In this document: positions 62,001 to 64,000 of the stretch, piece by piece
Numbering within the stretch: position 1 is the first letter of the stretch
Layout of the letters: every line of letters starts with the position of its first letter
NCBI RefSeq assembly: GCF_037975245.1
Contig: NC_092562.1
Span: 27,331,554 to 27,395,553 of the forward strand
Reading direction: 5' to 3'
DNA from: Apostichopus japonicus
Taxonomy: Eukaryota > Echinodermata > Holothuroidea > Aspidochirotida > Stichopodidae
Length of the DNA stretch: 64,000 nt
Position numbers and translations under genes: made by a program
The notes under the pieces: model-generated
Seen by the model: the letters and a program-made list of their open reading frames with translations, nothing else
Told to the model about the DNA's origin: nothing
The model's database searches: none

Positions 62001-63985
62001 AAGCTGGAATCAGAACAGGATTGGTCTAACCAGGATATCTATACCTCTATCAAGGCCCTGAATTTCACATTTACGGCCCTCACACCAGAGGAAAGGTACT
62101 CATTCAGTGTAGCAGCAGTAAGGGAAGGAGAGATGGGAGAAGGTCCAAAGAGTCCAATGCTGAATGCTACTACCATTTGTGCAGGTATTGTGTAGTATAT
62201 TATATCACAGTGCATAGGCTTTTAGTTATTTGTCACATCAAATTGTTGCTTGTGACATTTCAAGGTAGTTGCATGTGATACTAAATGCATTTCTTGCAAG
62301 TGTTAAGTCTTTTTGATTTTGTTCTACCTTTCTAGATTTTATTTTGTCATATGATTGAAAAGAAAATTTCAGGCATTTTTTTTTGTCTGTCAACATTGGG
62401 TGATTATGACAGTAACCTTCCCTTGTTACTTAATTACCCCTTCTACAATTCACCTTACAACAGTTTGATATTACTGTAAACTGCACATTTACACTAGTTC
62501 CATCAGAGGATAGGCCAACTCTCAGAAACATACCTACTAGGTAGCACCCTTGTCGTTCTCTTCTTCTAGGACATATAGTGAATAGATCATTACTTTGCAT
62601 GGACTATTTGGCGCATTTAAAATAACATAACGTTATTAATTAACTAGCTTTATATTAAAATGCATAAAGTTACTATTTTATACATAATAAAGTTACTAGT
62701 TACTTCAAATCTATTGATCCTTTACAGTTCCATTAAGTGGTCCAGGAAAAGTTCAAGCAACCGTTGCAGGTGAAAGGCAAGAAAATGTAGAGATAACTTG
62801 GCAGGTATGTCAAATATAGCTAAATTCTTTTTAAAACATGCATTATTGCAGATCTAACACTATTCACTTGAAACAAGTCTAGTCCCATATTGTATCACTT
62901 ATTCTGCTAGTTTAGTATCCCTATTGTAATAATTTTGTTAGTTTATAAAGTCTGTAAGGTTCTGCTTGGTTCAAGCAGTTCCAAATCATAATAATATAGA
63001 AGTAAGTAGAACAATGTTATGGTAGTATTTTTCTCTGCAACTCCATAATACATATTGCTTTTGCAATGTTATCTCCATTTTCCATTGTTGTTTTGGAAGA
63101 AAAAAAGTATGGTTTCACAGTAGATGTGGTAAACAGTACGAGTTACAGATTGTATTGATTGCTTATAATCCAACAACGAGGCTAGTAGCTTCGCATATAC
63201 AATTATGATTATGCTTCACGTAAATAGAGCAATTTAAATGAACATTTATTGAGTTGAAATGAATAAAATTGGTGAAGTGAAATTCCACAGCTGGCATGAA
63301 AGTTGATGCCTCTGGTCTGTCCTGCTGTGCTATGCGGTTGAACTTATATTTTTACGGTATATGTGTACAGAGCTATTAGTGTAAATCTTGGTATATTGAG
63401 AGGGAAAGGAATCAGGTAACTAGGCCAGTAGCCTTTGCTTGCCTTTGTTATAAGAAAACTTGAGGTACTCTTCTGTTATCTCTAATTTCATACCACAAAA
63501 TGTGAATAAACCGTTTTGCAATATAAACATATTTATTGATCTAATTCCAACTTTTTCCATGTAATATGTAACCACTCATACCAGGTACCGGTAGTAATAA
63601 ATCATGGAATCGTTCTGCGAATAAATTACTGAATCTAAAATCGTGATGTTAGGTCTGAGTACTAGAAAACCTTCAAGTTAGGAGTATGTAAAGATAGTTG
63701 AAACTAGGATCTTACATTTGAAAATGTCTACTGCACTGCAATTTTCAAAGGTACCCTCAGATGAACAAGTTAACTGTGGAAGTGGTGTGTCTGCGTTCAC
63801 CATCTACTACTCTTCAAATGAAGTGGAACCAAATGATGAAGGAACTAAGGATATTCTGGATCCTGATGCTACATCACACATATTTGAGAATCTAATGGTG
63901 GGAAAAATTTACTCCTTCCAAATGACAATGACTACTGCTGGTGGTGAAAGCCCTTTCAGTGATGAAGCAACTCACCTTTTACCAA
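37937..63985 (+). CDS. Tie-like (angiopoietin receptor-like) membrane receptor, 5' part of gene
   Basis: Fifteen exons, all with GT-AG boundaries and compatible phases, encode a signal peptide, Ig, Ig, eight EGF domains, Ig, FN3, and an FN3 split over two exons: about 900 residues with no transmembrane segment yet. Ig-Ig-EGFs-Ig-FN3s is the diagnostic order of Tie receptors, and EGF 2 carries the Tie-like FCLAHPYGCSCNTGWKG pattern. Vertebrate Tie has three EGF domains; this gene has eight intact plus three decayed exons. Tie receptors are membrane tyrosine kinases for angiopoietins. The kinase would lie past 64 kb and is not seen, so another cytoplasmic part (for example a phosphatase) is not excluded. 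A BEN-core transposon sits in intron 1 and a copia remnant in intron 3. Confidence 0.8.
38995..39490. repeat. Left subterminal array of element B, 29-bp units
   Basis: About nine near-identical 29-bp units at 39205-39470, each containing the perfect palindrome AACAGGTACCTGTT and GAAAACAACTGGTTT; more diverged units lie upstream. The repeat is itself palindromic and may be a protein-binding array (inference). Confidence 0.9.
41162..42558 (+). pseudogene. BEN-domain gene of element B, three exons, with stops
   Basis: Exons 41162-41345, 41731-41944 and 42476-42558 join in consistent phases with GT-AG sites. They encode a Ser/Lys linker (KSLSDSPKSKGTGAIEKKDG), then VNIGADFGLPEDKWEAIC, then after one TAA stop FVKTLLVSIWGTNTLKTKVV, KPLLPPRKVNAMEA and a last helix FVERLKESCNLLRKLQG before TGA. 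The W-LL-WGT-LK-G-C pattern followed by PL-P-K is that of BEN domains, DNA-binding modules of chromatin and transposon proteins. The TAA inside the domain, and another in exon 1, are shared with element A. No upstream start exon was found. Confidence 0.75.
43588..43593 (+). terminator. Poly(A) signal of the BEN gene
   Basis: AATAAA inside GTTGGAATAAAATGATAT, conserved in both elements (about 12448 in element A). It marks the likely 3' end of the BEN transcription unit. Confidence 0.5.
43690..44408. repeat. Right subterminal array of element B
   Basis: Diverged repeats of ACCTGTTGAAAACAGTTGAA and ACCTGTTAATACCAGTTAAT over about 700 bp. They share the ACCTGTT/ACCAGTT vocabulary of the left array but are less regular. 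Confidence 0.85.
44409..46562. other. Rest of intron 1
   Basis: No coding or repeat feature recognised. Short ORFs (45571-45816 minus, 46097-46294 plus) are chance. Confidence 0.5.
46563..46883 (+). CDS. Tie-like gene, Ig domain 1 exon
   Basis: A 321-nt exon, phase 1 both ends, after ATCTCTCAATAG and before GTGAGT. It encodes EPVKMTFLGVKPFE at the start, the first Cys in HYQCHISES, the core Trp in FRTVWTRNN, the second Cys in FGVFGCEAAING, and ends FMRSD. One Ig-like domain of 107 residues. Confidence 0.8.
47732..47998 (+). CDS. Tie-like gene, Ig domain 2 exon
   Basis: A 267-nt exon, phase 1 both ends, after CTTGATTTCAG and before GTTTGT. It shows the Ig core Trp (DFRWLKDN) and the DDAGVYECHINGE signature. 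The usual first Cys of the pair is not evident (VSIGMKSTG occupies that strand), so the disulfide may be missing. Confidence 0.8.
48262..48573 (-). repeat. 3' LTR of the copia remnant
   Basis: About 130 bp (48440-48573) match the 5' LTR at 49523-49658 with few differences, including AAAGACACTTAACTGATCCA. The remaining part to 48262 is assigned as LTR from the TG..CA boundary and the flanking duplication. Confidence 0.65.
48601..49402 (-). pseudogene. copia pol fragment: end of reverse transcriptase and RNase H
   Basis: Read on the minus strand: DAKPVSTPADVNVKLE, then SMVGSLLYAAIATRPDISQA, the copia RT C-terminal signature; then after a frameshift ASQETVWLRGLLHDLG, SAIAMAKNHVSHARIKHIDI, the RNase H part; then in another frame TEYMLTDVQTKPVSRRMF to a TAA stop. 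A short in-frame duplication (VSIKLETNDG repeated) lies near 49330. Frame changes and the missing gag, protease and integrase show a dead copy. Confidence 0.85.
49523..49658 (-). repeat. 5' LTR remnant of the copia element
   Basis: Direct repeat of the 3' LTR, with TG at 49658-49657. The rest of the LTR and the primer-binding site appear deleted, because homology stops near 49523 and the RT fragment begins at 49402. Confidence 0.65.
49659..51395. other. Intron 3, remainder
   Basis: AT-rich intron without recognised elements. Small ORFs on the minus strand at 50882-51312 have no domain. Confidence 0.5.
51396..51530 (+). CDS. Tie-like gene, EGF exon 1
   Basis: A 135-nt exon, phase 1 both ends, after TAACATCAG and before GTAAAAG. 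It reads ACPAYRWGPDDCDGICD, NGGVCDENSGKCIC and PGFKGTTCEE: an EGF domain of the C-GG-C-C-C-PGF-G-C type, ending in the usual PGF-G--C. Confidence 0.85.
51830..52000 (+). repeat. SINE/LINE-like tail (GTAAAGCGCTTTGAAATGCT)
   Basis: Repeated short phrases (GTTTCTTTTTATCCT twice) lead into TTTGTAAAGCGCTTTGAAAT and ATTAAGCGCAATATAAAATG. From memory this resembles the 3' ends of common invertebrate SINE/LINE families. No second copy occurs here. Confidence 0.45.
52830..52979 (+). CDS. Tie-like gene, EGF exon 2 (Tie-diagnostic)
   Basis: A 150-nt exon after TTTTTCTGTTAG and before GTAGAG, phase 1 both ends. It encodes CGGNRYGDTCEKRCSKKG and FCLAHPYGCSCNTGWKG followed by LDC. The FCL--PYGCSC-TGWKGL-C pattern is shared with the second EGF domain of Tie receptors and is the single strongest clue to the family. 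The plus-strand ORF reported over this exon is in another frame and is wrong. Confidence 0.85.
54054..54105 (+). ncRNA. Hammerhead-ribozyme-like motif, copy 1 (degenerate)
   Basis: CTGTGGAGAC, then the hairpin GATCCTGCTAGGATC, then GAAACGTC and CAGACCAACTTACTTTT. In hammerheads a CUGANGA box, stem II and GAAA follow in this order; here stem II and GAAAC are perfect but the CUGANGA box is altered. The same hairpin and GAAACGTC are repeated at 54530. Known Penelope-like retroelements carry such motifs; that origin is inferred. Confidence 0.45.
54520..54572 (+). ncRNA. Hammerhead-ribozyme-like motif, copy 2 (degenerate)
   Basis: CTTTGAAGAA, the same hairpin GATCCTGCTAGGATC, GAAACGTC and CAGGCCAACTTACTTTT. 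It shares 40 or more bases with copy 1, about 465 bp upstream. The CUGANGA box is again imperfect, so cleavage activity is doubtful. Confidence 0.45.
54861..54998 (+). CDS. Tie-like gene, EGF exon 3
   Basis: A 138-nt exon, phase 1 both ends, after TTGCTATCAG and before GTAAGT. It reads ACDSGTYGASCLQTCHCQSG and PPGCSSGWTGTNCQ. This is the laminin/MEGF-like EGF type, with 8 Cys in 46 residues. It closely matches exons 4, 6 and 7. Confidence 0.85.
55381..55510 (+). pseudogene. Decayed EGF exon (pseudoexon 1)
   Basis: Clear relative of EGF exon 6: GIYGASCLQSFHCQSELC, then an in-frame TGA and further lost Cys. It has no AG acceptor, and its donor position reads AACTTGGGT where exon 6 has AACGTGGGT. 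The following 150 bp of intron also match those after exon 6, so a two-exon block was duplicated and this exon then died. Confidence 0.85.
55664..55801 (+). CDS. Tie-like gene, EGF exon 4
   Basis: A 138-nt exon, phase 1 both ends, after TGTTACATTTTAG and before GTTAGA, a weak donor. It reads ECDQGTFGASCQHTCHCQSD and PTDCSSGWAGTNCQ. It is the partner of exon 7 in the duplicated block. Confidence 0.75.
55924..56062 (+). pseudogene. Decayed EGF exon (pseudoexon 2)
   Basis: Nucleotide-level relative of EGF exon 5, for example ACAGGAACTGCAACAGGCTG beside ACAGGAACTCCAGCAGGCTG. It has a TAA where exon 5 has AAA (TGGTAAGGGAGT) and no clear splice sites. Confidence 0.75.
56198..56338 (+). CDS. Tie-like gene, EGF exon 5
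   Basis: A 141-nt exon, phase 1 both ends, after TTTGTTACATTAG and before GTAAGT. It reads ECVAGKFGTNCQQTCHCSSG and PAGCTDGWKGSSCQQ. It is the least similar to its neighbours in the array but has a full Cys set. Confidence 0.85.
56839..56979 (+). CDS. Tie-like gene, EGF exon 6 (one Cys lost)
   Basis: A 141-nt exon, phase 1 both ends, after GTTAAACATAG and before GTGGGT, a weak donor. It reads ACDQSSYGASCLQTCHFQSG and PPGCSSGWTGANCQQ. Phe replaces the Cys of the CHC motif seen in its neighbours, which would break one disulfide. With the weak donor this suggests early decay or occasional skipping, which would keep the frame. Confidence 0.7.
57130..57267 (+). CDS. Tie-like gene, EGF exon 7
   Basis: A 138-nt exon, phase 1 both ends, after GTTACCTTTTAG and before GTAAGT. 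It reads ECDQGTFGASCVQTCHCQSD and PTGCSSGWTGTNCQ. Near-copy of exon 4. The 156-codon ORF that includes it reads through into the intron and is not the gene. Confidence 0.85.
57268..58441. other. Intron after EGF 7
   Basis: No exon recognised. A GGA-rich patch lies near 57988-58005. Confidence 0.45.
58442..58735. repeat. Tandem duplication, about 147 bp unit, two copies
   Basis: GTGGATTGGGTTTTAACCCT and GTGGATTGGGCTTTAACTTT begin two copies that share GAACACAACATGAAACCTAA and TAGACAGAATCCAGATTAGG. It lies within the intron of the Tie-like gene. Confidence 0.9.
58980..59125 (+). pseudogene. Decayed EGF exon (pseudoexon 3)
   Basis: Reads DVCTIGYYGSTCTDKCYC, ECYMMTGECLDQSCAPGY and then a TGA soon after. 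EGF spacing is recognisable, but no AG acceptor stands before it and the last Cys is missing. Confidence 0.65.
59704..59847 (+). CDS. Tie-like gene, EGF exon 8
   Basis: A 144-nt exon, phase 1 both ends, after TTTTTGATTCACAG and before GTAAGA. It reads ECIGPRFGIDCENDCHCSES, SCSGGCNPEW and ends NFCQT. Last EGF domain, leading into the third Ig domain. Confidence 0.8.
60535..60828 (+). CDS. Tie-like gene, Ig domain 3 exon
   Basis: A 294-nt exon, phase 1 both ends, after CCTAATTTAAG and before GTGAGT. It encodes NPGDTVPVTCTAAKGPSPSD, then TASFMVDSVSDGQTLYCQLR: the two Ig cysteines at the expected spacing of about 60 residues. An Ig domain between the EGF and FN3 blocks is the Tie arrangement. 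Confidence 0.85.
61870..62184 (+). CDS. Tie-like gene, FN3 domain 1 exon
   Basis: A 315-nt exon, phase 1 both ends, after TTTGGGTTTCTAG and before GTATTG. It reads DLPVLQSAPERGSITYSTAS, ISWSAWDEENEDGDPPVIGY, TFTALTPEERYSFSVAAVRE: a complete FN3 domain. Homologous to the minus-strand exons at 27053 and 25548. Confidence 0.9.
62728..62804 (+). CDS. Tie-like gene, FN3 domain 2, exon A
   Basis: A 77-nt exon after ATCCTTTACAG and before GTATGT, phase 1 in and 0 out. It reads VPLSGPGKVQATVAGERQEN and VEITWQ, the first FN3 strands ending at the core Trp. Same length and phases as 26335 and 28936 on the minus strand. Confidence 0.85.
63751..63985 (+). CDS. Tie-like gene, FN3 domain 2, exon B
   Basis: A 235-nt exon after AATTTTCAAAG and before GTGAGT, phase 0 in and 1 out. 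It reads VPSDEQVNCGSGVSAFTIYY, IFENLMVGKIYSFQMTMTTA and GGESPFSDEATHLLP. It completes the second FN3 domain. The gene continues past the window edge, where a third FN3, a transmembrane segment and a cytoplasmic domain are expected. Confidence 0.85.
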
Positions 63986-64000
63986 GTGAGTTAAAAATCA

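Overview
This is a eukaryotic, AT-rich, intron-rich and repeat-dense window from a metazoan. The best-supported gene is a Tie-type (angiopoietin-receptor-like) membrane receptor. That gene, together with fragments of a receptor tyrosine phosphatase, hAT and Ty1/copia remnants, BEN-domain transposons and many short interspersed repeats, suggests a marine invertebrate deuterostome. An echinoderm such as a sea cucumber is my best guess, not a demonstrated fact. Most long ORFs are chance ORFs or lie in low-complexity DNA; real coding sequence comes as short exons with consensus splice sites.

Layout. 1-25 kb holds no convincing host gene. It carries interspersed repeats, minisatellites, MITE-like elements, a hAT transposase pseudogene and a 5.6 kb transposon (7347-12984) that encloses a foldback-like element (9585-11969). 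25.5-29.0 kb carries five minus-strand fibronectin type III (FN3) exons or exon remnants, paralogous to FN3 exons of the plus-strand receptor at 61.9-64 kb. 32.3-33.3 kb carries the last two plus-strand exons of a receptor tyrosine phosphatase D2-like domain with a stop codon and a poly(A) signal. From 37.9 kb to the window edge runs the plus-strand receptor gene: signal peptide, two Ig domains, eight intact EGF exons (plus three decayed ones), a third Ig domain, one FN3 domain and a second FN3 domain split over two exons. Reading phase is conserved at every junction. Transmembrane and kinase exons would lie beyond 64 kb.

The receptor's introns hold mobile DNA. Intron 1 contains a 5.4 kb transposon (38982-44408), and intron 3 contains an internally deleted Ty1/copia element with both LTRs. 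The 5.4 kb element and the 5.6 kb element at 7.3-13.0 kb share a core carrying a decayed BEN-domain gene, yet have unrelated terminal and subterminal repeats. This apparent swapping of ends around a common BEN core is the most unusual observation in the window. Other notable points are two hammerhead-ribozyme-like motifs like those of Penelope-like elements, partial decay of the EGF array, and two long near-perfect hairpins.

All family assignments come from reading motifs by eye; no database search was run.
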